Part shown: in pieces, positions 44,561-56,900 of the stretch | Layout: each line of letters begins with the position of its first letter | How positions within the stretch are numbered: the first letter of the stretch is position 1 | Source of the DNA: Coniferiporia sulphurascens | Lineage: Eukaryota > Basidiomycota > Agaricomycetes > Hymenochaetales > Hymenochaetaceae | Length of the DNA stretch: 64,000 bases | Assembly (NCBI GenBank): GCA_002794785.1 | Contig: NBBA01000012.1 | Location: forward strand, 248,001 to 312,000 | Direction: 5' to 3' | Translations under genes and position numbers: made by a program | The notes under the pieces: generated by a model | Seen by the model: the letters and a program-made list of their open reading frames with translations, nothing else | Told to the model about the DNA's origin: nothing | The model's database searches: none

Positions 44561-44561
44561 G

Positions 44562-45267
44562 TGATTGTCACTCAGCGGTGTTTGCAGCCCATATGTGTGA
44601 CAGATGCCTAACCATGACTGCCGACCAAATCTCTGCCCGCTTTACCCTCACCCCAGTCCGGGTCCGCCCAAGGTCTGCCCTCCACATCTCCATGGTGCCC
44701 TGCATGGACTACCTCTTCAGCCAAAATGGACACACCATATCCCCGAAGGCCCTCATGGCCGAAATCCGGAACAACCCAGCGCTCCGCCCCCTCGACTTTG
44801 TCATTGACCCCCACTTTGCCACCACAGAGGATCACCTACCGACCCTCCAGAAATGCCCCATGGCTTTCTCCTTTTCCAACCCCGATGGCTCAATCTGCAC
44901 ACAGCTCCTTAAGCGCCCACGCGTTTGGCTGTTTGGCTCTGCCCTCTCCCTCTCCATCCCGCCCTATCGCCCCAGCCTCACCCAATGTGAACACTGCCAG
45001 GGCCTAGGCCATGGGACAAAAGGCTGCCACACCCAGCCCTGCTGCACGGACTGTGGAGGGGGACATTTATCCCACAACCACCGTAAGTCCTGCACATCCT
45101 GCGCCACTGAAGCTGTTGAGGGTGACCAGTGCCCTCACCCCCGCTATTGCACCAACTGCAAGGGTGACCACCCTGCTACCCTCCCTCAATGCCCCAAGAA
45201 ACAGCGATTCTGCCAGATCCTAGAGGCAGTTGAGGGACCTGAAGATGAAACCATGGAGGACCAATGA
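44562..45267 (+). pseudogene. LINE ORF1 C-terminal part, type 2 (copy P)
   Basis: FAAHMCDRCLTMTADQISA, MVPCMDYLFSQNGHT, KALMAEIRNNPALRPLDFV, three knuckles (CEHCQGLGHGTKGC, CTDCGGGHLSHNH, CTNCKGDHPATLPQC), ending MEDQ at 45267. The frame is open from 44578 and, in translation, matches N. It overlaps ORF2 by ATGA. The N-terminal two thirds are absent. Confidence 0.85.
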
Positions 45268-48200
45268 ATAGAGACATCTCTATTCTTCAGTGGAATGCCG
45301 CCTGCTCACTAGCTGCGGTCCATTCCCTTATTCTGATCCTCACTACTGACCTGTCCCCACTCACCATTATTTTGATCCAGGAACTGCCCTGGTATCAAAT
45401 CGGCCTCCAACCCTCACTCACTGACCCAGCTGGCATGCCGGTATTCAATGTCCTGTCCCTCCCAGGATACACAGCTGTTCTCCCCCCAGCCACTCGGCCA
45501 AGGGTGGTAACATATGTATCCCAAACCATCCCAACAACTGCCTGGTCAGTCTTAGGCGCTGCATCCTTCAGCACCGACATCCTCACCATCGAAATCTGAT
45601 CACAACTGATGATCTGCCTCTGCAACTACTATGGTATGCATGTGCTGGATCGTACCACCACCACCCCCCTCTACCCTGGTGAGTCATTCCTGTTTACACT
45701 CCCACTGGCTTTGGCCTCTACTCTCTTGGTGGCTGGCAACTTCAACCATTGCCACCACTCATGGTCTGAACTCCTTGCTACACGGCAGGAGGACTTGAGG
45801 GCCCAACCTCTTGATGACTTCTTCCGGGAGCATGGTCTTGTGCCAGCTCACCTCCCAGACTCAGACTCTAGGCCTGTCGACAACATTGGCGGTGCCCAAT
45901 TGACATGATCTGGTCCCCCCCCGCGATAAACCCTGACACGATTCTAGACTCGGGCACTTCAACTGCCTCTGCTTTGTCCAACCACATGTTATCCTACGTT
46001 GGTCCCTGCCATCTTAGTCTCCACCTCCCACCATCAAAACCCGCTGGCTACTACCAGCCAACAAGGAGGAGTGGACTGACATTGCCTTTTCGCTACTTGA
46101 AGCCGCCTTCCTAAAACAAGCGGATGACACCATCACCCTCGACACCAAAGTGCAGGCAGTGGTCGACTCCATGATCGCCACCCTTGCCCCCTTCACCTGC
46201 ATCAGCAAGCCGTCCAAAACCGAGGTCCCCTGGTGGACCCTGACATGCAAAATGCTCCTCCAGGCGATTTCAGCGGCCCCCACCCCCCTTCAACAGTCAG
46301 CAGCCTGCTGCACATTCAAGCGGGGCATCAGGGCAGCTAAGCGAAATTTTTATGCAGAGCAAGCAGATCGAGCAGATGCCTCCAACATCTGGGGCTGGGC
46401 CAAACAAGGCCTTGGCAACCAACCTACACTGATCCCCTCACTTAAAAAACGAGACAGCACCTTCACTCAATTGGATGATGAGAAAGGTGAGCTCTTCTGC
46501 ACTACTTTCTTCATGCCCCCACCACCCCAACAAGCAGCCAACACGCCGCCACCCCCCCCCCCCCCCCCCAACCAGCTGCCCTGCCCATACTCCTTTCGGA
46601 GCTTACAGGGGCACTGACTGACACCTCCAACTTGTCGGCCCCAGGCCTCTCAGGGATCAGCTACCACCCTCTCAAATGGGTGGTGGATGCCTACCCCAAT
46701 GAGATCCTCGCCCTTTTCAATGACTGTCTGTGCATGGGGCACCACCCCAAGTGCTGGTGATCAGCAAAAGTGGTAATGCTCTGGAAGCCAAACAAGAAGG
46801 ACCCTTTCTTGCCATGCTCATACTGGCCCATCTCCCTTGAGGAGACCTTAGGGAAACTCCTCAAAAAGATTATAGCTAACCGGCTCCAGTTCCTTGCTAA
46901 CATGAGGGACTGGCTGCCACCTAACCAATACGGGGGGCGTCAAGGACATTCTGTCTACGACGCCACTCAGCACCTCCTACAGATTGCAGAAAGAGCCCAT
47001 GCCGAGGGCTGCATATGCTCGGTCCTTGCGGTCGACATACAGGGCTTCTTCGACTCAGTACACCCAAAACTCCTCCACTGGCAACTGCTGGACCTCCAGT
47101 GCCTGCCAGACATGGCGGACTGGTGTCTGTCCTTCATGACGGATCAGCAGGTAGCCATCGCTTTCAACAGCACCACCCTCCCAACCACCCAGAAACCCGA
47201 CCTCAGCACCCCCCAAGGGTCGCTGGTATCCCTGATCCTTTCAACCATATTTGCGGGCATGGTCCTCTAGAAATTTCACCAAACCGGCACCACTGCCCTC
47301 GCATATGTCGATGACCACCTTCTAGTGTGCATGGGACCTAGCATGGCATCCAACTGCCAGCAACTGTCCAACACATACCACCAACTCAATGCCCATTTTG
47401 GGGCCATCGGTCTCAACATCGAAGCTGCCAAAACGGAAGCCCTTCACTTCCACCCACCCCGACACTGTTCCACCACATACACTGACTGGGACACCACTGG
47501 AGTTTGGGTCACCCCCGCCACACTTATCTGACCATCTATCCCCCTCCGTTGGCTGGGAATATGGTGGGACCCCGCCCTCACCTTCAAAGCCCATGTGGAG
47601 CGCATGCGCTCCAAAGGCCTCTCCACCCTCGCCGCCCTCTGCATCCTCAGCAACACTGAACGCAGAATCTCGGCCCTCCTCCTCCGTTGACTATACACCA
47701 CTTGCGTACGCTCTGTCCTCACATGGGGCACCCCGGTATGGTACCATGGCCAACGCCAAAAAACACTAGTAAGCCGCCTGCAGGCAGTGCAAAACATGGC
47801 ATGCAGATGGATTCTGGGCGTCTATAAAGGCGCCTCCCCCTCCTCCACAAATTTTCTTTGTTCCCTTCCCCCCCTTTCTTACTACTTTGAATATGCTAAG
47901 ACTCTCCACTCTCTGTGCCTCTGGTGCACCCCGCACTCCGTTGGTAGAAAGTGATATTATAAAAACATAACTAACTGTCCCTTTTCCACTTCTCTGCAGG
48001 TTCGGGTCCCTCAGGTACAACCGGTCCCTGCATACACTCATCCCCCTTGGATGGATCCTCTGGCATTTACGAATGGAAGAGTTTCGTTTGCCACTCCTAT
48101 CACTCTGGTCAGCAAAGACACCCACAAGGAATTTGTGGGCACTGCACACTCCCTGAGCACCCTCCCCCACCTCCAGGTCTTCACTGACGGCTCCCGCATT

Positions 48201-49279
48201 GGCTCAAAATCTGGATCAGCAGTCTGTGCCATGGAAGGCCTCACCCGCCTTAAGTCTCACTGGCTCACCTCCCCCACCTGCGCAACTGCTATGGATGCTG
48301 AGATCTTCTCCCTCACCTCCGCACCAAGCTGGGCCACACACCATCTCCAGGAGCACCTGCTTGCTGCATCCGACATCTTCTTTCTTTCAGACTCACTGAC
48401 GACACTCCACCTGATCCACACATGGGCACCAGTTCCAGGCATGCACCTCCTCCACCAATGGAAGGCGGGGATCCAGACTCTCTTGGACTCGTACCCGGAT
48501 CTTTCCGTTTACTTTGTTTGGTGTCCAGGACACTCAGACATCCCCAGGAATGAATGGGCAGACCATGAGGCAAAGTTCACAACAAATCTACCCCCATCTC
48601 CCCTCACACCCTCCACCTCAGCCTTGAAAGAGGTCGCCATCAACACCCTTATGGAGCGATGGTCCCTCTCACTTGCCCACCCCCTTGCCTCGACAGCTGA
48701 CAAATACCTAGCTGTCAATGGTGTCCCTTCTTGCCGTCCCGAAAGCTCATCATGCAGTTGGTTGACCACCCCCACCAGGAGCTCTCTGCAGTTGCTCAGG
48801 TTCTCTGTTGTGCCGGTCTCTATGGGGGCTACTGGCTGAGCTTTGACTCAGCCTACCAACACAGGCATGGCCTGATCTCGCACTGCCAATGGCACAACCA
48901 CCCCCCCTGGCCGGCCCAGTCGACTGCGCATGTATTGGGCAGATGCTCTGCTTTCCGACCATGGATCTGCAAAGTCTGGCCCCCACGTGACCCACTTCCG
49001 ACCCACCATGCCGAGTGGGCCAATGAAAACTGTCTCCAGGTTCTGTGCTGCTGGCTTAAGCTGATGGGGCACCTGAACCGCCTCTCAGACTGCACCTCCG
49101 CTGCCATCTGCCTGGCATATGCTGCGATGGAGCAGGAGGGACACCCTACTGACAAAGATATGGACTTGGACCTCCTCCGGGATTACGTGAGTCGTATGCT
49201 TGGACCCCGTACTCAGGACCCGGACCCGGCTCTCTTGGAGCTTTCAGGTGCGCTTCCTCCCTTTTCCTCTGATCTATGA
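45264..49279 (+). pseudogene. LINE ORF2 (EN-RT-RNase H), type 2, copy P
   Basis: EN: MNRDISILQWNAACSLA, ILIQELPWYQ, TGA after DILTIEI (45597-45599), NYYGMHVLD, VAGNFNHCHHSW. RT: SLEETLGKLL, VDIQGFFDSV, STPQGSLVSLI (GTPQG lost), AYVDDHLLVCMG, WLGIWWDP. RNH: VFTDGSRIGSKSG, DAEIFSL, FFLSDSLTTLHLI, CPGHSDIPRNEWADHEAK. C-terminal HCQWHNHPPWPAQ...GRC, stop at 49279. TGA at 46758-46760, 47529-47531 and 47688-47690 are shared with N; frameshifts near 45880-45990 and 48730. RNH is open in 48051-48839. Confidence 0.86.
46552..46569 (+). repeat. C-run in the EN-RT linker, shared with 40195-40211
   Basis: 18 consecutive C on the plus strand, mirrored by 17 G at 40195-40211 in the inverted copy N. Other type 2 copies have only a short C-rich stretch here (for example 9 C at 26513-26521 in K). 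The unusual expansion shared by N and P supports their common origin. Confidence 0.7.
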
Positions 49280-49590
49280 CTGCCCTTTGGGATCCTCTTC
49301 ATACATCCCAGCCGGCGCTCTCGCCCTCCCTTTCCAATTCTAAGCTACCCCCTTTGCCTGATGTCATCCATTTGGTTTGGTGGTAGTAACATGTATTCCT
49401 CCCTCTTTCTGTTTACCTACTAATAGGGGCCCTTCCCACTCTGGCTCCCCTCGGGGAGCAGGGCCCCCGCCCAGTTTCATGTGCTGTGTGCATGACGGGC
49501 ACCTCTGTTGTTATGTAGTTAGGGCCCCCCTTTCAGGGGGGCAGCTTGTAATTATGTAATACTGCAGGAATAATTTAAAAAAAAAAAAAA

Positions 49591-51378
49591 CCTTTCTCAT
49601 TGTCCGATTGGGTGAAGGAGCCGTCCCGCTTTTTGAGTGAGGGGATTGGTGTAGGGCGGTTGCTGAGGCCTCGTTTGGCCCAGCTCCAGATGTTGGAGGC
49701 GTCTGCTTGGTTGGCCTGCTCGGTGTAGAAGTGCCGCTTTGCTGCCCGGATGCCCCGCTTGAATGCACAGTGGGCTGCTGACCACTGAAAGGGGGTGGGG
49801 GCTGCTGAGATCACCTGGAGGAGCGATTTGCAGGTCAGAGTCCACCATGGGACTTCGGTTTTGGACGGCTTACTGATTCTGGTGAAGGGGGCGAGGGCAA
49901 CAATCATAGAGTCGACCACTGCCTGCACTTTAGCATCGAGGGTGAGGGTGTTGTCTGCCGGTTGGAGAAAGGCAGCTTCGAGTAGTGGGAAGGCAATGTC
50001 GGTCCACTCCTCCTTGTCCACCGGTGTTAGCCGGCGAGTTTTGACGGTGGGAGGAGGGGGCTGGGAGGGCAGGGACCAGCGCAGCATGGCGTGATCGGAC
50101 AGAACGGAGGTGGTGGAGGTTCCCAAGTCTAGGATTGAGTTGGGGTTGATCGCGGGGGGGGACCAGATCATGTCAATAGGACACCACTGACGGTTGTCGA
50201 CAGGCCGTGAGTCAGAGTCTGGGAGGTGAGCTGGCACAAGGCTGTGCTCCTGGAAGAAGTTGTCAAGAGGTTGCGCTCTCAAGTCCTCCTGCCACAAGGC
50301 GAGGAGTTCGGACCACGAGTGGTGGCAATGGTTGAAGTCGCCTGCCATGAGTAGAGTGGAGGCCAAAGCCAGTGGGATTGTAAAAAGGAAGGACTCACCA
50401 GGGTACAGGGGGGTGGCAGTGGTGCGGTCCAGGGCATGCATGCCATAGTAGTTGCACAGGCAGACCATTAGGTGGGAGCGGATTTCGATGGTGAGGATGT
50501 CAGTGCCCGAAGATGCAGCGCCTAAGACTGACCAGGCCATTGATGGGATGGCCCGGGATATGTTAAGCTCAATGGTTACGCGATGATCGATGTCGGGGCT
50601 TCCTGATTGTCGAGGCTGATGGTGATGACAATGGGGCTTCCTAGATGTCGTAAGTCGAAGGTGATTGTCAGTGGGGCTTCCTGATCAACGATGTGGATGC
50701 AGTAGGCTTCTTAGTGGAGTCGGGTTACAACAAAGTGACTAGTGGCCAACAGGCACACAGTAGACTGGTGGTAGCAGATAATGGGCTTGTATGAACAAAG
50801 AGCACAAGCTTAGGGCTTGTGCTACTGAAGTTACATGCTTATATGCTACTCTATGTGTTTACTACTGTAGTGGCCTGTGTAGGGTAGTTTACCAGACTAT
50901 GGAAGGTCATGGAAACCCAAGGAATGCCTTGGTAATACAAGTAGGGCTATCAGTAAGCAAAGCATGTCATGGTGATGCGATATGGCATCATCATGGCATC
51001 TTATGGTGCAAGGCGAAATAAGGATGAGTAAGGCAGAGAAATGGGGGAGTTGCGCTGACTGATGATGACAAAGAGGAAGTGAGTCAGTGCAATAAGGGAA
51101 AGTAAAGGAAAATTGTAACAGGATACGTACATGACAACCCTTGGCCTGGTGGCTGGGGGAAGAATGGTGATGTATCCTGGGAGGGATGGGACATTGAGAA
51201 CCGGCATGCCAGCTGGGTCAGTGAGCAAGGGTTGGAGACTAATTTGATACCAGGGCAGTTCCTGAATCAAAATGATGGTGGGTGGAAATGGGTCAGTGGT
51301 GAGGATTGGAATGAGGGAATGGACCGCGGCTAGGGAGCGGGTGGCATTCCACTGAAGAATAGAGATGTCTCTATTCAT
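49591..51378 (-). pseudogene. LINE ORF2 endonuclease domain, type 2 (copy Q)
   Basis: MNRDISILQWNATRSLA at 51378, ILIQELPWYQ, then the LTR (50561-51120), WSVLGAASSGTDILTIEIR, NYYGMHALD, MAGDFNHCHHSW (GDFN intact), PIDMIWSPP, LSDHAML (SDH intact), and the linker with TPTCK-like cysteine (TLTCKSLL), KRHFYTEQ, IPSLKKRDGSFTQSDNEKG. After removing the LTR and its TSD the EN frame is open (50540-49575 is one frame). This is the best preserved endonuclease of the type 2 copies. Confidence 0.84.
50561..51120 (-). mobile_element. Solo LTR 4 (560 bp) in copy Q
   Basis: Plus strand reads TGTTAAGCTCAA...AAAATTGTAACA, with the exact 5-bp TSD GGATA (50556-50560 and 51121-51125). It is homologous over its whole length to LTRs 1-3. 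It interrupts the endonuclease coding region at VSR. No internal region remains. Confidence 0.93.
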
Positions 51379-52767
51379 TGGTCCTCCATATGTTCGTCGT
51401 TGGGCCCCTCGACAGCCTCCAAGATTTGGCGATAACACCGTTTCTTGGGACATTGAGGGAGGGTGGCAGGGTGGTCGCCTTTGCAGTTCGTGCAGTAGCG
51501 AGGGTGAGGGCAGTGGTCACCCTCGATGGCTTTGGTGGTGCAGGATGTGCATGACTTATGATGGTTGTGGGTTAAGTGACCCCTGCCGCAGTCAGCGCAG
51601 CATGGCTGGGTGTGGCAGCCTTTCATTCCATGGCCTAAGCCCTGGCAGCACTCACATTGAGTGAGGCTGGGGCGGTATGGAGGGACGGAGAGGGAGAGGG
51701 TGGAGCCGAACAGCCAGACCCACAGGTGCTTGAGCAGCTGCATGCGTATTGATCTGTCTGGGTTGGAGAAGGAGAATGCCACTGGGCACTTCTGAAGAGT
51801 CGGAAGGTGGTCCTCAGTGGCAGCAAAGTGGGGGTCGACTACGAAGTCGAGGGGGCAGAGCGCCGGGTTGTTCCGGATTTCGGCCATGAGGGCCTTCAGG
51901 GAGATGGTGTGGCCGTTCTGGCTAAAGAGGTAGTCCACACAGGGCACCATGGAGATGCGGAGCGCAGACTGGGGACGGACTCGGACGGGGTTGAGGGTGT
52001 ACTGGGTGGGGATCTTGTCAACCGCCACTGAGAAACACCTGTCATGCATGTGGGCCATGAATGCTGCAGAGTGTCAATCAATGATCATGTCTGTGGTGGG
52101 AGAGGTGGAGGATGGGCGCTTGGCAAAGGAGGTCACAAGGTTTCCCTTCACGTTGAAGGAGGAGACCAGGACTGTGACCTGATCAGCAGTGGGGAGGGAG
52201 GAGAAAAACTCATGTGCCGTGGCCGTGAGGCACATAGCCGGGAGCTGGATCTCGGACTTGAGGGTGATGGTCGGGATGAGGACCAGGGTTGGGTCCTTGG
52301 CATACATCGGAGGCAGGGGTGGTACCTGGCGTTGCTTTTTCTTCTTCTTGTGGGTCACTGTCATGAAGACGGTGCCTGGAGCTGGTGCGACGGGGTTGGG
52401 GTTGGAGGCTGTAGGTGGGGCCAGGGCGGCCACCACCTGGGCATAGGAGGTCAGCGCCATGGTGATAGCGGCCTGTGCGGTGGTGGTGGTGGTGGCCTGG
52501 GCCTTCTGGGCCTGTGGGGCACGAGGCATGGGCCGGTTGACAAGTGTGGAGACTTGCCTGGAGATGGTAGCAACTTCTGTGGAGAGCTGCTTAACAATGT
52601 TAGTCAGTGCAGCCACATCAGGTGACATGTTAGCGGTTCCAGGGGTCCTGATCGGGGCAGAGGGTTGGGGGGTGGTGGTTGGGGTCCTTTGTTGGGGGCG
52701 AGCTGGGGCGAAGGGCGCTGGCAGGGAGGCTACCGCCCCCTCCCTTGCGAAGTTGTAGGCCATCTCC
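51375..52767 (-). pseudogene. LINE ORF1 C-terminal two thirds, type 2 (copy Q)
   Basis: AYNFAREGAVASLPAP, ALTNIVKQLSTEVATISRQVSTL, KKKKKQRQV, YAKDPTLVLIP, FFSSLPTADQVTVLVSSFNV, TGA at about 52074 where other copies have CGA (DRH), then MVPCVDYLFSQNGHT, knuckles CECCQGLGHGMKGC, CADCGRGHLTHNH, CTNCKGDHPATLPQC, MEDQ at 51375. Only that stop and a small frameshift interrupt it. ATGA overlap with ORF2. Confidence 0.84.
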
Positions 52768-52803
<36 letters not shown>

Positions 52804-53969
52804 CTGCAGTATTACCTAATTACAAGCTGCCCCCCCAAAGGGGGGGCCCTAACTACATAACAACAGAGGTGCCTGTCATCACACAACGCACAAAACTGGG
52901 CAGGGGCCCTGCTCCCTGAAGGGTGCCAAGGTGGGAAGGGCCCCTATTAGTAAAAGATGGAAAGAGGGAGGAATACATATCACTACAGCCAAGCCAAATG
53001 GAAGACATCAGGCACAAGGGGGTAGCTTAGAATTGGAAAGGGAGGGTGAGAGCACCGGCCAGGACATACACAGGAGAGTCCAAAAGGCAGTCATAGATCA
53101 GAGGAAAAGGGGGGAAGCACACCTGAAAGCTCCAAGAGAGCCGGGTCCAGGTCCTGGGTGTGGGGTCCAAGCATACAACTCATGTGATCCCAGAGGAGGT
53201 CCAAGTCCATATCTTTGTCAGTTGGGTGGCCCCCCAGCTCCATCGTGGCGAAGGCCAGGCGGATGGCAGCAGAGGTGCATTCGGAAAGGCGGTTAAGGTG
53301 CCCCATCAGCTTAAGCCAGCAGCACAGAACCTGGAGATGGTTTTCGTCAGCCCACTCAGCATGGTGGGTCAGGAGAGGGTCACAGGGGGGCCAGACCTTG
53401 CGGATCCAGGGTCGGAATGTGAGACACCCACCTAATATGTGGGCGGTCGACTGGGCTGGCCAGGGGGGGTGGTTGTGCCACCTGCAGTGCGAGATCAGGC
53501 CGTGCCTGTGCTGGCAGGTTGAGTCAAAGCTCAGCCAGTAGCCCCCATAGGGACTGGCACGACAGAGGACCTGAGCGACTGCTGATAGTTCATGGCGAGG
53601 GTGGTCCACCAACTGTGTGAGGAGCTTTTGGGGGCGTCGGGTGGGAACCCCATTGACGGCTAAGTATTTATCGGCCATCGAGGCGAGCGGGCAGGTGAGT
53701 GAGAGGGACCAACACTCCATTAGAGTGTTGACGGCAGTCTCTTTCAGTGTGGAGGTGGAGGGTGCGAGGGAAGAAGGGGGCAGGTTTGTCGCAAACTTCG
53801 CCTCATGGTCGGCCCATTTGTTCCCAGGGATGTCAGAGTGACCCAGGCACCAAGCGAAATGAATGGAGAGATCCGGGTATGAATCCAATAGAGTCTGGAC
53901 CCCTGCCTTCCATTGGTGGAGGAGGTGTGCACCTGGGGCTGGCGCCCATGTGTGGATCAGGTGGACTGC

Positions 53970-56900
53970 CATCAAAGCGCAGGCCGTGGTCGACTCCATG
54001 ATCTCAGCCCTCGCCCCCTTCACCCAAATCACAAAGCCATCCAAAACCGAGGTCCCCTGGTGGACCCCGACATGCAAAATGCTCCTACAGGCGATTTCAA
54101 TGGCCTCCACCCCTCTTCAACAGTCAGCAGCCTGCCGTGCCTTTAAGCGGGGCATATGGGCGGCAAAGCGAAATTTTTACGCCGAGCAAGCCGACCAGGC
54201 AGATGCCTCCAACATCTGGGGCTGGGCCAAACGTGGCCTTGGCAACCGACCTACACTGATTCCCTCACTCAAAAAGCATGATGGCACCTTCACCCAATCG
54301 GACAATGAGAAAGGTGAGCTCTTCCACACCACTTTTTTCATGCCCCCGCCACCACAACAAGTAGCAGATACACCACCACCCCCCCCCCAACCAGCTGCCC
54401 CGCCCATCCTCCTCACGGAGCTAACGGGGGCACTGTCCAACACCTCCAACTTGTCGGCTCCGGGCCTCTCAGGGATCGGATACCGCCCTTTAAAATGGGT
54501 GGTAGACGCTTACCCAGATGAGATCCTCGCCCTTTTCAATGACTGCCTGCGCATGGGGCACCACCCTAAGTGCTGGTGGTCAGCAAAAGTGGTCATGCTC
54601 CAGAAGCCAAACAAGAAGGACCCTTTCTCACCACGCTCACACCGACCCATCTCCCTCAAAGAGACCCTAGGGAAACTCCTTGAAAAGATCATTGCTAACC
54701 GGCTCCAATTCCTCGCTAACACGAAAAATTGGCTGCCACCTAACCAATACAGGGGGCATCAAGGACATTCTGTCTACGATGCCGCCCAGCACCTCCTCCA
54801 GATTGCGGAACACACCCATGCCGAGGGCCATGTATGCTCGGTCCTTGTGGTCGACATACAAGGTTTCTTTGACTCGGTAAACCCTCAACTCCTCCACCGG
54901 CAATTGTTGGACCTCCAATGCCCGCCAGACATGGCGGACTGGTGTCTGTCCTTCATGATGGATCGGCAGGTAGCCATCGCTTTCGACAGCACCACCCTCC
55001 CAACAGCCCAGAAACCTGACCTTGGCACCCCCCAAGGGTCGCCGGTATCCCCGATCCTCTCAACCATATTCGTGGGCATGGTCCTCCGGACATTTCACCA
55101 AACCGGCACCACCGCCCTAGCTTATGTCGACGACCACCTCCTTGTGTGCGTCGGACCCAGCATGGCATCCAACTGCCAGCAACTGTCTAATGCCTACCAC
55201 CAATTCAATGCCCATTTCGGTGCCATCGGGCTCAACATCAAAGCCACCAAAACGGAGTGCCAGCACTTCCACCCACCTCGTTGCCACTCAGCCACCTACA
55301 CCGACTGGGACACTGCCGGGGTGTGGGTGGCCCCCACCACACTAATCCGACCCTCCATCCCACTTCGCTGGCTGGGAATATGGTGGGACCCCGCCCTTAC
55401 CTTCAAGGCCCACGTAGAGTGCATGCGCTCCAAGGGCCTCTCCATGCTAGCCGCCCTCCACATCCTCGGCAACATGGAAAGCGGAATTTCGGCCCTCCTC
55501 CTCCACCAACTGTATACAGCCTGCATTCACTCCGTTCTCACATGGGGCGCCCCGGTTTGGTACCATGGCTGGCACCAAAAAACATTAGTAAGCCATCTGC
55601 AGGCTGTGCAAAACACGGCATGCAGACAGATTCTGGGCATCTATAAAGGCGCCTCCCCTTTCTCCACAAATTTCCTTTGTTCCCTTCCCCCTCTTTCTTA
55701 CTATCTTGAATATGCTAAGACTCTCCACTCTCTTCGCCTCTGGCATACCCTGCACTCCATCAGTAGAAAACGATATAACAAATCCATAGCTAACCATCCC
55801 TTCTCCACTTCTCTGCAGGTCCGGGTCCCTCAGGTACAACTGGTCCCTGCATACACTCATCCCCTGTGGACGAACCCTCTGGCATTTACAAATGATCGAG
55901 TCTCGTTTGCCACTCCTATCACTCTGGTCAGTGAAGACACCCGCAAGGAATTTGTGGGTGCCGCACGCTCCCTGAGCACCCTCCCCCATCTCCAGGTTTT
56001 CACCGATGGCTCCCGCATTGGGTCTAAGTCTGGGTCAGTAGTCTGCGCCATGGAAGGCCTCACCCACCTCAAGTCTCACCGGCTTGCCTCCCCCACCTGT
56101 GCTACCACAATGGACACAGAAATCTTTTCCCTCACCTCTGCACCAAGCTGGGCCACACACCACCTCTGGGAGCTCCTGCCTGTCGCATCTGACATATTCT
56201 TTTTGTCGGATTTGCTGATGGCAGTCCACCTGATCCGCACATGGGCGCCAGCCCAGGTGCACACCTCCTCCACCAATGGAAGGCAGGGGTTCAGACTCTA
56301 TTGGACTCATACCCGGATCTTTCCATCCATTTCATCTGGTGTCTGGGTCACTCTGACATACTGGGGAATGAATGGGCAGACTGCAAGGCGAAGTTTGCAA
56401 CAAATCTCCCCCCATCTCTCCTTGCACCCTCCGCCTCCACACTGAAAGAGGTTGCCGTCAACACCCTTATGGAGCGATGGACCCTTTCACTTGCCCACCC
56501 ACTCGCATCGACAGCCGACAAATACCTAGCTGTCAATGGCATCCCTTCCTGATGTCCCCGAAAGCTCATGACACAATCGGTCGACCACCCCCGCCGGGAG
56601 CTCTCAGCAGTCTCCCAGGTTCTCTGTTGTGCCGGTCCCTACAGGGGTTACTGGCTGAGCTTTGACTCAGTCTACCGACACAGGCATGGCCTGATCTCGC
56701 ACTGCCAATGGCATAACCACCCCCCCTGGCCAGCCCAGTCGACCGCCCACGTCTTGGGTGGATGTCGTACCTTCCGACCCTGGATCTGCAAGGTCTGGCC
56801 CTCCTGTTACCCACTTCCGACCCACCACGCTGAGTGGGCTGATGAAAACTGCCTCCAGGTTCTGCGCTGCTGGCTTAAGCTGACAGGGCACCTTAACCGC

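Larger units (their letters stand above)
37165..49590. repeat. Large inverted repeat (about 5 kb arms, 2.4 kb spacer)
   Basis: Left arm 37165-42200 (minus strand) and right arm 44562-49590 (plus strand). In the ORF1 part the arms translate to the same 229 residues. They share several nonsense codons in ORF2 and a 17-18 base C-run (40195-40211 and 46552-46569). Their tails differ (AAT repeats versus A-rich). The spacer 42201-44561 holds the 5' 1.4 kb of N, X and O. Confidence 0.88.
44562..49590 (+). mobile_element. Type 2 LINE lacking its 5' end (copy P)
   Basis: Begins inside ORF1 (TGATTGTCACTCAGC) next to the type 3 TSD and runs to a 3'UTR, hairpin and tail AATAATTT plus A-run (49571-49590). 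It is nearly identical to the corresponding part of N on the opposite strand. Its tail abuts a minus-strand EN/RT linker (Q). No TSD links its two ends as they now stand. Confidence 0.86.
49591..52767 (-). mobile_element. Type 2 LINE, internal part (copy Q)
   Basis: Minus strand: from ORF1 NFAREG (cut on the right by R at 52767/52768) through ORF2 EN to the EN-RT linker FTQSDNEKG, where it meets P's tail. It carries a solo LTR. The RT and 3' end would lie to the left and are missing; the first part of ORF1 would lie to the right and is not in the window. Confidence 0.83.

Noticed and set aside
53863..56445. An apparent 860-codon protein starting MERSGYESNRVWT
   Set aside because: The first 36 or so codons are antisense to the RNase H of copy R; the real S sequence begins at about 53970. 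The fused start is accidental.
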